Part shown: piece after piece, positions 1 through 7,498 of the stretch
How positions within the stretch are numbered: position 1 is the stretch's first letter
How the letters are laid out: each line of letters opens with the position of its first letter
Made by a program: the position numbers and the translations under genes
The notes under the pieces: model-generated
The model's input: only the letters and a program-made list of their open reading frames with translations
Database searches by the model: none
What the model was told of the DNA's origin: nothing
From: a virus
Direction: 5' to 3' (one strand)
DNA length: 31,723 nucleotides
Virus record (IMG/VR): IMGVR_UViG_3300020472_000106
Span: 1 to 31,723 of that record

Positions 1-48
1 TTAAACGAGAATTGGGTTGATCCAAGAATAGAACAAGAACCACAATAG
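1..48 (+). CDS. C-terminal fragment of an upstream gene (partial)
   Basis: The first frame is open from the window edge and reads 15 residues (ending WVDPRIEQEPQ) to a TAG at 46-48. An AGGAG ribosome binding site for the next gene overlaps this stop. It is probably the end of a phage structural gene whose body lies outside the window. It is not directly continuous with the gene running off the right edge: joining the window ends puts a TAA immediately after the junction. Confidence 0.5.
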   Translation, partial: LNENWVDPRIEQEPQ

Positions 49-57
49 GAGTAAATC

Positions 58-1134
58 ATGTCTTATGGGTTTACTACTTACTCGGAAACATCATATTCCG
101 AGAGTTCAACAGCTATACCTGTAAATGTTACCGCAGGAGTTGGAACACTTAGTTTAAGTGGCAAGTCAGTAAACTTTATAAGCACACTTAATGTTACAGC
201 AGGTGCAGGTAGCTTAACACTAACAGCTAAAACACCAACTGTAGCGACTGCTGTAGAAGTAACACCTGGAGTAGCGAGTTTAACGCTTACAGCACTTACT
301 CCAACAGAGGTGCATGGAACAGTTATAACAAGTGGTGCAGGATCACTTACATTATCACCTCAATCACCAAATATTGAGGATGGTGATAACATACCTGTAT
401 TTGCAGGTTCATTATCTCTAAGTGGTAAGAGTGTATCGGTAGTTGTTGGTGAAGATGCACAAACAGGAACAGGTAGTTTAACATTATCTGGTAAGCAAGC
501 TACATCTAATGCAGGTGCGGTTACCACAGCAGGTTTAGGAACGCTTACTTTATCAGGCCAATTACCAACATCAGTTATTGGTGCAAATGTAACACCAAAT
601 GTTGTTGGATTAACTTTAACAGGATTACAAGCTGAGTTTACTAACGATATGATCGTTACAGCAGGTTCAGCAACCTTAACCTTAACAGCTAACTCTGTAA
701 CGCTTGCAATAGGTATAGATGAAACAGCAGGTGTAGGATCATTAAACATTACAGGATTAGCTCCTAGTGATGTTAGAGGGCAAGATATAACAGTTGGAGC
801 AGGAAGTTTATCGCTTACTGCATTAATTCCAACATTTAACGAAAGTGAGAACGCAGAACCAGGTTCAGCTTCTCTTACTTTAACAGGACTTTCTGTAACA
901 GTTATCGATGGTGATAAGGTTGTTGCAGGAACAGGCACTTTAGTTCTAAGCGGACAGAGTGCTTCATTACTAATTGCGGTAGATGTATCTCCAGGTACGA
1001 GTGCATTATCGCTTACAGGTTTACAACCGACTATTACAGTTTCAGCAGGTGGATCAGGTGGCACTATTTACGCAAAAGATGACCGCATTGAATACGCTAA
1101 TGATGAAAGAGAGTTAATAGTCAAAATAGCATAG
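58..1134 (+). CDS. Repeat-built phage structural protein (14 x 22 residues)
   Basis: The protein has 358 residues. After a 21-residue leader, residues 22-329 are exactly 14 tandem repeats of 22 residues with no insertions. The core of each repeat is a turn (TAG or PG), then GSLTLTG-like alternating small and hydrophobic residues, then a variable stretch of about 8 residues. This is expected to fold as a regular beta structure, perhaps a beta-solenoid. A 29-residue tail with a glycine linker follows. No catalytic motif is seen. AGGAG lies 7 bases before the ATG. It heads a run of small structural genes before the portal, so a fibre, decoration or tail-spike role is likely but inferred. The exact function is unknown. 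Confidence 0.85.
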   Translation: MSYGFTTYSETSYSESSTAIPVNVTAGVGTLSLSGKSVNFISTLNVTAGAGSLTLTAKTPTVATAVEVTPGVASLTLTALTPTEVHGTVITSGAGSLTLSPQSPNIEDGDNIPVFAGSLSLSGKSVSVVVGEDAQTGTGSLTLSGKQATSNAGAVTTAGLGTLTLSGQLPTSVIGANVTPNVVGLTLTGLQAEFTNDMIVTAGSATLTLTANSVTLAIGIDETAGVGSLNITGLAPSDVRGQDITVGAGSLSLTALIPTFNESENAEPGSASLTLTGLSVTVIDGDKVVAGTGTLVLSGQSASLLIAVDVSPGTSALSLTGLQPTITVSAGGSGGTIYAKDDRIEYANDERELIVKIA

Positions 1135-1143
1135 GAGACCAAT

Positions 1144-1566
1144 ATGTCAGCAGGAAATTGGACATTTTATAATGACTTTAAAGAAAAGTTAGCTAAAGCA
1201 GAAATTGATTTAGATAATGACACTTTAAAATGCTTACTTACAACCTCGAGTTACACACCGAGTGCAACACATAGTGTTTTAACAGATATTACAAACGAGT
1301 GCGCAGACTCAGACTACGCAAGACAGACATTAGGATCAGTTACAGTTTCAGAAACAGGCGGAACAGTTACTTTTGACTGTGCCGATATTTCATTTGGTTC
1401 AGCAGTAACAATCACAGCTAAATATGCTGTATTGTTTGATGATACAGCAACAAATGATCCGCTTTTAGTCTATGTTGACCTCGATACAGGTGGTGGCTCA
1501 GTAAGTTCGACAAGCTCAACTTTCCAGATCACAATTAACGCATCAGGTGTATTCACACTAGCATAA
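1144..1566 (+). CDS. Phage structural protein, fibre/tail associated
   Basis: The protein has 140 residues. The N-terminus (residues 1-35: NWTFYNDFKEKL, then an IDLDNDTLKCLLTTSSYTP-like stretch) and the middle (DYARQTLGSVTVSETGG, then a KYAVLFDD-like strand) match a family of small structural proteins that I recall as common in marine and other tailed phages, near fibre genes. It is predicted to be all-beta after a short helix. GGAG lies 8 bases before the ATG. The next gene starts 10 bases after its stop. The family assignment is from memory and no enzymatic function is expected. Confidence 0.75.
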   Translation: MSAGNWTFYNDFKEKLAKAEIDLDNDTLKCLLTTSSYTPSATHSVLTDITNECADSDYARQTLGSVTVSETGGTVTFDCADISFGSAVTITAKYAVLFDDTATNDPLLVYVDLDTGGGSVSSTSSTFQITINASGVFTLA

Positions 1567-1576
1567 GGAACAGGAC

Positions 1577-1885
1577 ATGGTTAAAGAACCTTATAAGGTT
1601 GCTACTCAAGACCAAGTTCAAGTTACTAAATCTAGCGGTGGAATATTAGATTATTCTGTTAATTGGGGAAGTGTAATTGTAAGTGGTGAGAGTATAACCT
1701 CATCAACTTGGAGTGTTTCTTCATCAGATTTAACAGTTGTTAGCGATTCAACAAGCGGTGTAACAACAACTGCATTTATTAGCGGTGGTAAAAATAGTTA
1801 TTTTTATGTTTTAACAAATACCATTGTTACAAATCAAAGCAGAACATTTGTTCGCACTATTAATATGAAAGTGGAGAGCAAATAA
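1577..1885 (+). CDS. Small beta-sandwich structural protein (fibre-tail adaptor-like)
   Basis: The protein has 102 residues. The pattern is LDYSVNWG..., then SSTWSVSSSDLTVVSDS, then FISGG, then YFYVLTNTIVTNQSRTFVRTI. This is the sequence style of small Ig-like phage proteins often labelled fibre-tail adaptors. AAGGA precedes the ATG by 9 bases. The stop overlaps the next start (TAATG), so the two are translationally coupled. A role joining fibre proteins to the virion is inferred from family resemblance and neighbours. Confidence 0.7.
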   Translation: MVKEPYKVATQDQVQVTKSSGGILDYSVNWGSVIVSGESITSSTWSVSSSDLTVVSDSTSGVTTTAFISGGKNSYFYVLTNTIVTNQSRTFVRTINMKVESK

Positions 1886-2463
1886 TGACAGATTTATATA
1901 GTGAATATTTAAAAACTGAACCGCAACAGGTAAACGCAGGCACAACTTGGAAATGGGAAGTCTCTTATAGTGATTACAAAGCATCGACTTATACGCTTAC
2001 TTATTACTTTAGAGAAATCACAGGCAAATACAGCTTTGATATAACAGCAACTAACGCAAATAATAACTTTAGAGTAAATATTGCTAAAGCAGTTACCGCT
2101 ACCTATGCACCTGGAGTTTACTCAGGTCAGGGTTTTGTAGATGATGGTGCAAATAGATATTTAGTTTATGAAAATCAACTTGAAGTTGGAGCTGATTTTG
2201 CATTGCAAGGTATTGGCAAAGATACGCGATCCCATGCACAAAAAGTTCTTGAATCCATAAAAGCATTACTTGAGGGAAAAACAGAAGATGTAACCTCATA
2301 CAGCATTGCAGGCAGAAGCATTACTAAGATGACAATGCAAGAATTAATAGAAGCAAAAGACTATTACGAAAGAATAGTTGTAACAGAGCTTAGACAACAA
2401 CGAGCTAAACAAGGTCTCCATACAGGTCAAGTTGTCAGAGCTAAATTTTTTAATGGATTTTAG
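1885..2463 (+). CDS. Two-domain head-tail connector (beta domain plus gpW-like C-terminus)
   Basis: The protein has 192 residues. Residues 1-110 look like a beta domain (KWEVSYSDY, YTLTYYFRE, NNFRVNIAK). Residues about 115-175 are helical, with ALLEGKTEDVTSYSIAGRSI and MTMQELIEAKDYYERIVVTELR. That arrangement of helix, short beta hairpin and helix is how lambda gpW is built. It sits immediately before the portal, where gpW sits in lambda (terminase-W-B). Functional transfer to head completion is inference; the fusion to an N-terminal beta domain is visible in the sequence. Confidence 0.65.
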   Translation: MTDLYSEYLKTEPQQVNAGTTWKWEVSYSDYKASTYTLTYYFREITGKYSFDITATNANNNFRVNIAKAVTATYAPGVYSGQGFVDDGANRYLVYENQLEVGADFALQGIGKDTRSHAQKVLESIKALLEGKTEDVTSYSIAGRSITKMTMQELIEAKDYYERIVVTELRQQRAKQGLHTGQVVRAKFFNGF

Positions 2464-2471
2464 AGGTAATC

Positions 2472-3944
2472 ATGGCTTTTTGGGATAGATTTAGAAGAAA
2501 AAAGCGTAGCAATCAAAGAAACTTTACAGCTTCCCACACAGGTCGTTTATTTAATGATTGGAATACAATAAATAGTTCACCTGATGGCGAGTTGGAAAAC
2601 AACTTAAAGACAATGCGCGATAGAGCTAGAGATTTAGCTCGTAACAATGGCATAATTACTCGCTACTTACAGATAATGAAAGAGGGTGTAGTTGGTAATC
2701 AAGGATTTAGACTAAAAGTAAAAGGTCGAGATGCTGATGGTACATTAGATGATTTTGCTAACGATTTAATTGAATATAATTGGTATCAATGGTCAGAAAA
2801 TCCAGAAGTATCATATTGCTACACAATGCAAGACTTATATCAGTCAATAGTTGTTGGCTTGTTAAGAGATGGTGAAGTTTTAGTCCAAAAAATTAAAACT
2901 AGAGAGGGTTTAAGACTAAAGTTTATTGAACCTGATTTTTTAGATAGCAGATTAAATAAAGATATTTCTGATACTCGCCAAATACGCATGGGAGTAGAAA
3001 TAGACAGAAGAACACAATCACCATTAGGGTATTGGTTAAAAAACAATCCATATCAAGATAGTTTACCAGATCAGCAATTACAAAGGTCAATCAGAGTAAG
3101 TGCAGAAGATATGATGCACATATATCAACCAGAACGCTTTGGTCAGACTAGAGGTTATCCAAAAATAGCTTCTGTTATGACAAGTATTAAATGGTTAAAC
3201 GATTATAGACTTGCAGAGCTTGTAGCTAGTAAAGCAGGTGCAAGTAAAATGGGATTTATTACAAGTCCAAGTGGTGATGGTTATGCAGAAAGCTATGGTG
3301 GCGATGAGTATTTACCACAAATGAATTTTGAACCAGGTAGCTTTGACCAATTACCTGATGGCTATGATATTAAGTTTTTTGATCCACAACATCCGACTTC
3401 ACAGATGCCTGATTACGATAAGGCAATGCTAAGAACGATAGCAAGTGGATTAGGTGTATCTTACGCATCATTAAGTGGAGACTTAACACAAACAAGTTTC
3501 TCAAGCGCAAGAGTAGGCCTTTTAAGTGAAAGAGATAGTTTTAAGCAAATGCAATCTTTCATTATTAACCATTTTGCCAGACCGCTTTACAAAGAGTGGT
3601 TGTTACAAGCAATAACTGTTGGAACAATTAATTTACCAATGACTAAATACGATAAATTTGCCAATCCAACATTTACTTCAAGGGCATACGAAGCTGTTGA
3701 TCCTTTAAAACAAGCTCAAGCAAATGTCCTTAACATTAATCAAGGTCTTGCAACTATGCAGGATGTTTTATCGCAACAAGGTAAAGATGTTGCTGAACAC
3801 TTTAGCGAGATTGATTCAGAAAAGGCACTAAGCCAGAAATTTGATATTCAATTTGCACTAGAGCCATTTGGTAACAAACTTAATCAACAAACAGGGCAAC
3901 TTTTTGATGATGTTAATTTAAACGAGGATTCAGATGGAGAATAA
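2472..3944 (+). CDS. Portal protein, lambda gpB type
   Basis: The protein has 490 residues, close to the usual size for lambda-family portals. Recognisable segments are RDLARNNGIITRYLQIMKEG near residues 55-75, VVGLLRDGEVLVQ (about 127-139), IEPDFLDSR, LGYWLKNNPY, MMHIYQPERFGQTRGYP (about 214-230), and GLGVSYASLSGDLTQTSFSSAR (about 329-350), a strongly conserved portal signature. It forms the dodecameric DNA entry ring at the capsid vertex. GAGG precedes the ATG. The stop lies within the start region of the protease-capsid gene. Confidence 0.95.
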   Translation: MAFWDRFRRKKRSNQRNFTASHTGRLFNDWNTINSSPDGELENNLKTMRDRARDLARNNGIITRYLQIMKEGVVGNQGFRLKVKGRDADGTLDDFANDLIEYNWYQWSENPEVSYCYTMQDLYQSIVVGLLRDGEVLVQKIKTREGLRLKFIEPDFLDSRLNKDISDTRQIRMGVEIDRRTQSPLGYWLKNNPYQDSLPDQQLQRSIRVSAEDMMHIYQPERFGQTRGYPKIASVMTSIKWLNDYRLAELVASKAGASKMGFITSPSGDGYAESYGGDEYLPQMNFEPGSFDQLPDGYDIKFFDPQHPTSQMPDYDKAMLRTIASGLGVSYASLSGDLTQTSFSSARVGLLSERDSFKQMQSFIINHFARPLYKEWLLQAITVGTINLPMTKYDKFANPTFTSRAYEAVDPLKQAQANVLNINQGLATMQDVLSQQGKDVAEHFSEIDSEKALSQKFDIQFALEPFGNKLNQQTGQLFDDVNLNEDSDGE

Positions 3945-5847
3945 TATGACAAAAGAAACTCAGGAAGAAATCGTTGAAGAAAACAACGAAGAAATCAGGG
4001 AAGATATGGAGCTAGATATTCTCTTTACACCTGATGAAGAATTAAACGAAACCTTAGATGAAGTCGAGGTTAAGACAGAGGAAACAGAAACTCTTGAATC
4101 AAGAGAAGCTGTATTCCCATTAGAATTTAGACAAGATGAAACAAGTGAAAGAACAATGGAAATGTCCATTTCTTCTGAAAGTCCTGTAGCTCGTAGCTTT
4201 GGACTTGAAGTTTTATCGCATCGCGATGGTGATATTGACCTTACCAGGTTAATGAATAAAGCACCTATGTTAAAAGATCATGATGCAAGTCAACAAATTG
4301 GAGTCGTTGAAAACGCATATCTCGATACTCAGCGTGGTAAGCTGATGTCAAAAGTACGCTTTGGTAGAGGTGCTTTAGCATCGGAGATATTTAACGATGT
4401 CAAGGATGGTATCAGAACACAAGTGTCAATAGGGTATCAAATCAACCCAGATAGCATGGAAAAATCTGAAACTACAGATGAGGTTCGCATAACCGATTGG
4501 ATGCCAATGGAAGTTAGCATTGTATCTATGGGCGCAGACCAAAATGTAGGATTTGGAAGATCGCTATCTTTAAATCAACCAATAAAAACTGAAAATAAAA
4601 AGGAGGTCATTATGACTGAAGAAACAAAATCAGTAGATGTTGAAGAACAAGTAAGAGTGAAAACAGATGAAGTTCTTGCAAAAAGAGAAAAAGAAATCGC
4701 TGAAATTATCGAGCTTGGTGCTAGACATCAAAAACAAGACTTAGCTAAAGAAGCTATTAGAGATGGTAAAGACTTATCATCTTTCAGAGGTGAGTTATTA
4801 ACTCAAATCGAAAATCAACCAATCGAAAGCAATGAAATTGGTCTAACAGAAAAAGAAGCTAGAAGTTTTAGCATTGTTAGAATGGCTAAACATCAAGCAG
4901 GCATGAATGTTGATGCACAATTTGAAGTAGAAGCATCAAGAGCTTATGCTGAAAAAGTTGGTAAAGAGCCAAAAGGTTTCTATGTACCAGAAGATGTGAC
5001 TAATGATTGGGGTAAAAGAACCATGAATACTGCTAACTCAGCAGGATTCGTTTATGACGATAAGCAGTATGGAAATTTAATAGATGCTCTTACGCCATAT
5101 TCGACTGTTCTCCAAGCTAATCCTACTGTACTAGCAAATAATTCTGGAAATATTACGATTCCAAGAGTATCTGCTTTAAGTACGAGTGCATGGGTTACTG
5201 AGGGTGTTGCAGTTGGAGCTTCTGATCCTACAATCGACACAGTAACATTATCTGAAAAGACTAATGGTGCTTACACAGATTTAACAAGAACACTTCTACA
5301 AAATACAGATGGCTTTAGCGTAGAAAACATGGTTAGAAATAACCTGCTTAGAGCTATGGGTGTTACTTGGGATCAAGCATCAGTAAGTGGTACAGGTGCA
5401 GGTGGACAACCTACAGGCATTGAAAATACCGCAGGTGTAAACGCAACAGCTTTCGGTGTTGCAGGCGCACCAACTTACGCTGAATATATTGAAATGCAGA
5501 CTAAGATATTTGAAGATAATTCAACTTTAGATACTAACTCTGTTAGATATATCACAACTCCTGCTCTTTATGGTGCAGGTAAAGCATTAGCAACCAATGG
5601 CGCAGGTTCTCCTGTAGCAATTAGAGATGATTTCCTAGATGGAATACAAGTTCTAATTTCTAGCCAGGTTACAGCTAACACAGCAATACTTGGAGACTTC
5701 TCTGAGTTTATAGTAGCTACATGGGGTGGATTAGACATTCAATCCGATCCTTATGCACTATCTACATCAGGTGGCTTAAGACTAGTTGCATTATCATCAG
5801 TTGATTATGCAGTTAAGCATCCTGTTAGCTTCTGTGTATCAGCTTAG
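3934..5847 (+). CDS. Prohead protease fused to HK97-fold major capsid protein
   Basis: The protein has 637 residues. Residues 1-55 are a highly acidic leader. Residues about 58-215 are an HK97-type (U35) prohead protease: KDHD with His116 and DGIRTQVSIGYQ with Ser165 match the expected catalytic positions. From residue 227 there is a charged helical delta-like scaffold segment. From about 325 to the end is an HK97-fold major capsid protein, with YSTVLQANPTVLANNSGNIT, GTGAGGQPTGIENT and DGIQVLISSQV as typical stretches. Encoding protease, scaffold and shell in one polyprotein implies self-cleavage during assembly. An ATG at 3946 with GGAG 6 bases upstream is an equally good start. An internal start is listed separately. 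Confidence 0.93.
   Translation: MENNMTKETQEEIVEENNEEIREDMELDILFTPDEELNETLDEVEVKTEETETLESREAVFPLEFRQDETSERTMEMSISSESPVARSFGLEVLSHRDGDIDLTRLMNKAPMLKDHDASQQIGVVENAYLDTQRGKLMSKVRFGRGALASEIFNDVKDGIRTQVSIGYQINPDSMEKSETTDEVRITDWMPMEVSIVSMGADQNVGFGRSLSLNQPIKTENKKEVIMTEETKSVDVEEQVRVKTDEVLAKREKEIAEIIELGARHQKQDLAKEAIRDGKDLSSFRGELLTQIENQPIESNEIGLTEKEARSFSIVRMAKHQAGMNVDAQFEVEASRAYAEKVGKEPKGFYVPEDVTNDWGKRTMNTANSAGFVYDDKQYGNLIDALTPYSTVLQANPTVLANNSGNITIPRVSALSTSAWVTEGVAVGASDPTIDTVTLSEKTNGAYTDLTRTLLQNTDGFSVENMVRNNLLRAMGVTWDQASVSGTGAGGQPTGIENTAGVNATAFGVAGAPTYAEYIEMQTKIFEDNSTLDTNSVRYITTPALYGAGKALATNGAGSPVAIRDDFLDGIQVLISSQVTANTAILGDFSEFIVATWGGLDIQSDPYALSTSGGLRLVALSSVDYAVKHPVSFCVSA
4600..4607 (+). promoter_or_regulatory. 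Strong internal Shine-Dalgarno site
   Basis: AAGGAGGT lies inside the protease-capsid reading frame and is a near-perfect complement of the 16S rRNA 3' end. It lies a few bases before the in-frame ATG at 4612, at the exact border between the protease and capsid modules. Confidence 0.8.
4612..5847 (+). CDS. Major capsid protein from an internal in-frame start
   Basis: An ATG at 4612 is in frame (codon 227 of the fusion) and is preceded by AAGGAGGT at 4600-4607, the strongest Shine-Dalgarno sequence noticed in this window, with about 5 bases of spacing. Translation here would give a 411-residue protein with the delta domain and full capsid domain but no protease. That is the length expected for a stand-alone HK97-type capsid precursor. 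This resembles lambda, where the C gene contains the Nu3 scaffold start, but here the nested product would be the shell itself. Made independently, it would set a high capsid to protease ratio. Confidence 0.75.
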   Translation: MTEETKSVDVEEQVRVKTDEVLAKREKEIAEIIELGARHQKQDLAKEAIRDGKDLSSFRGELLTQIENQPIESNEIGLTEKEARSFSIVRMAKHQAGMNVDAQFEVEASRAYAEKVGKEPKGFYVPEDVTNDWGKRTMNTANSAGFVYDDKQYGNLIDALTPYSTVLQANPTVLANNSGNITIPRVSALSTSAWVTEGVAVGASDPTIDTVTLSEKTNGAYTDLTRTLLQNTDGFSVENMVRNNLLRAMGVTWDQASVSGTGAGGQPTGIENTAGVNATAFGVAGAPTYAEYIEMQTKIFEDNSTLDTNSVRYITTPALYGAGKALATNGAGSPVAIRDDFLDGIQVLISSQVTANTAILGDFSEFIVATWGGLDIQSDPYALSTSGGLRLVALSSVDYAVKHPVSFCVSA

Positions 5848-5873
5848 TGCTAACAACTAACTCATTTAATGGG

Positions 5874-5899
5874 AAAGGTGCGGAGCAATCCGCACCTTT
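5874..5899 (+). terminator. Perfect 11-bp hairpin with GCAA tetraloop after the capsid gene
   Basis: AAAGGTGCGGA, then loop GCAA, then TCCGCACCTTT. The 11 pairs are perfect and the loop is of the stable GNRA class. It begins 26 bases after the capsid stop. Only three T residues follow inside the stem, so it may be a weak or attenuating terminator, or an mRNA end-stabilising or processing element that sets capsid mRNA above downstream genes. Confidence 0.65.
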
Positions 5900-5906
5900 A
5901 AAACTT

Positions 5907-6116
5907 ATGAAAATAAAAACTAATAGAAATATGCGAATAGATGGCGCATTTGTATCAGCAGGTTCAACAGTTGAAGTTAATGATAAAGATGCTCGGTATT
6001 TAATCGCAAATAATTTAGCAAGTGAAACAACAGCTAAAAGCAAATCAAAAAAATCAAACAAATCTGAGGGCTTAGATGTTTCGGATGCCAAAGTAGGTAC
6101 TAGAGATGAAAGTTAA
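5907..6116 (+). CDS. Small head protein, paralogue of the next gene
   Basis: From the ATG at 5907 it is 69 residues (MKIKTNRNMRIDGAFVSAGS), with a beta-rich first half and a Lys/Ser-rich tail. An in-frame GTG at 5847 overlapping the capsid stop would give 89 residues, but neither start has a clear ribosome binding site and the hairpin 5874-5899 lies between them. The shorter start aligns with the start of the gene at 6106, with which it shares the plan MK.K...I...G....G......K....LI...A. Its place just after the capsid gene suggests a head completion or decoration role (inferred). Confidence 0.65.
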   Translation: MKIKTNRNMRIDGAFVSAGSTVEVNDKDARYLIANNLASETTAKSKSKKSNKSEGLDVSDAKVGTRDES

Positions 6117-6306
6117 ACTTATCAAATCTATTACTGTAAATGGCGGTAAAGCAAAAAAAGGCGATATATTGGATGAAAGTCCAAAAGTTGTCCAAAAACT
6201 CATTTTAAGAGGTTACGCTACAGAAGAATTAGCTGATGAACCAATATCTTATGCACCAGATCAACCTTACTCGGATGCAGAAGATGTCGATAAATCTAGC
6301 AAATAA
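6106..6306 (+). CDS. Small head protein, second copy
   Basis: The protein has 66 residues: MKVKLIKSITVNGGKAKKGD, then VVQKLILRGYATEEL. It shares pattern and length with the first 40 residues of the preceding gene, which suggests a tandem duplication followed by divergence; the tails differ (Lys/Ser-rich in one, acidic here). It overlaps the preceding gene by 11 bp and the next by 23 bp. The function is unknown beyond position in the head-tail joining region. Confidence 0.7.
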   Translation: MKVKLIKSITVNGGKAKKGDILDESPKVVQKLILRGYATEELADEPISYAPDQPYSDAEDVDKSSK

Positions 6307-6619
6307 CGCATTTTTTAGCACAGAAGATTTTGCTGTAATATGCAGGTGGACTGTTGCTTCTACAAGCGATACTTACCAAGTCAAAGCTGTATTTGATAAC
6401 CAATTCTTTGAAGCATTTGACGAATTTGGTAGTCCTGTAAGCACAAGTTCACCTGTTATTTACATGAAAACCGATGATTTACCAACAGGGCATGATGAAA
6501 ACGATACTCTAATTGTGCCTATTACAAGCAATGATGTTACTTCCGATACTACCTACAAAGTTAAGGTTATTGAAAGTGATGGTTTAGGAGTATCAACAAT
6601 TAGACTGCAAAAACAATGA
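6284..6619 (+). CDS. Head-tail joining protein (lambda FII-like position)
   Basis: Starting at ATG 6284 gives 111 residues (MSINLANNAFF...). An upstream in-frame ATG at 6236 lies deep inside the previous gene and is less likely. The protein has an N-terminal helix and strands such as YQVKAVFDNQFFEAFDEFG and a VIESDGLGVSTIRLQKQ-like ending. That resembles the small FII-type connectors that attach tails to heads. The assignment rests on size, pattern and location between capsid and tail terminator genes. The stop overlaps the next start (ATGA). Confidence 0.65.
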   Translation: MSINLANNAFFSTEDFAVICRWTVASTSDTYQVKAVFDNQFFEAFDEFGSPVSTSSPVIYMKTDDLPTGHDENDTLIVPITSNDVTSDTTYKVKVIESDGLGVSTIRLQKQ

Positions 6620-7059
6620 GCCATGTAAGACAACAGATACGCGAACAAGTTGTAACCTTATGCACAGGTTTAACGACTACAGGTTCAAGAGTTTATGACA
6701 CTAGGTTATACAATCTTGATCCTACTGATAACTTACCTGGACTTGTAATTTATACACAGAGTGAAAGCTCTACAAAAAGCACATTAAGTCCATCGACTTA
6801 TGAAAGAGAATTAGATGTACTGATCGAGGGTTATGCTCAGGCCAATAATGATATTGAAGATACACTAGATACAATATCACAAGAGGTTGAGGATGCCATT
6901 GGAGCTGATCCATTACTAAATGGAAAAGCTGTAGATTCAGAATTAACATCAACAGAGATTGAGTTTACCTCAATGGGAGAATCACCAATAGGGATTCTCC
7001 GACTAACCTATAGAGTCTTATATATGACTCTTGCAACAAATGCTTCAACACCACAGTAA
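6616..7059 (+). CDS. Tail terminator protein (gpU-like)
   Basis: The protein has 147 residues. It opens with an amphipathic helix (VRQQIREQVVTLCTGL), then TGSRVYDTRLYNLDPTDNLPGLVIYT, a mixed alpha/beta segment, and a last strand ILRLTYRVLYMT. This order and length match tail terminators that cap the tail tube (lambda gpU class). It lies directly upstream of the tail tube gene, as gpU precedes gpV in lambda. It is coupled to the previous gene by ATGA overlap. Confidence 0.75.
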   Translation: MSHVRQQIREQVVTLCTGLTTTGSRVYDTRLYNLDPTDNLPGLVIYTQSESSTKSTLSPSTYERELDVLIEGYAQANNDIEDTLDTISQEVEDAIGADPLLNGKAVDSELTSTEIEFTSMGESPIGILRLTYRVLYMTLATNASTPQ

Positions 7060-7074
7060 TTAGGAGAATAAAAA

Positions 7075-7494
7075 ATGGCATTTTACACAGGCACTATTGC
7101 CCAAATTAAACTTGGTTCTTCAGGTTCACCAACAGATGTATTAGGACAATGCACATCTTATAGCTTAGAAAAAACAGTCGAGAATGTTGATGTTTCTTCT
7201 ATAGGATCATCATTTAAACAATTTACATCCGCACAAGAAACTTGGTCAGCTACATTAGAGGTCAGTTATGACCATACAGATACAGCTCAAGCGTCAGCTT
7301 TATCAGCTTGCGCAGGAGATGGCTCAGTTGTTTATGTAGATTTTTATTATGAAGGTTCAGTTTCATCAGATAAATATTTAAGTGGAAATGGTTTTGTAAC
7401 AGGGATTTCATGGTCTCAGGATGCAAATTCACCAATAACCGCTAGTGTATCTGTACAAGGAAACTCAGCATTAACAGAGTCAACAGTACCATAG
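7075..7494 (+). CDS. Major tail (tube) protein
   Basis: The protein has 139 residues and is predicted to be all-beta. It includes TSYSLEKTVENVDVSSIGSS, then FTSAQETWSATLEVSYDHTD and a C-terminal strand YLSGNGFVTGISWSQDANSP. This is the usual pattern for siphovirus tail tube proteins: Ser/Thr-rich, one beta-sandwich, small. It has a strong AGGAG site 9 bases before the ATG, fitting high expression. It is followed by the chaperone and tape measure genes, the standard order. Confidence 0.88.
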   Translation: MAFYTGTIAQIKLGSSGSPTDVLGQCTSYSLEKTVENVDVSSIGSSFKQFTSAQETWSATLEVSYDHTDTAQASALSACAGDGSVVYVDFYYEGSVSSDKYLSGNGFVTGISWSQDANSPITASVSVQGNSALTESTVP

Positions 7495-7498
7495 GCAC

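Noticed and set aside
360-1064. Long antisense open frame (234 codons) under the repeat protein
   Set aside because: It is a shadow of the 66-bp repeat. The sense frame has a ribosome binding site, coupled neighbours and regular protein repeats, and the antisense frame has none of these.
58-1134. Diversity-generating retroelement target or CRISPR array suggested by the regular 66-bp repeat
   Set aside because: No reverse transcriptase or template repeat is seen, and the repeats are protein-coding and diverged, unlike CRISPR repeats with spacers.
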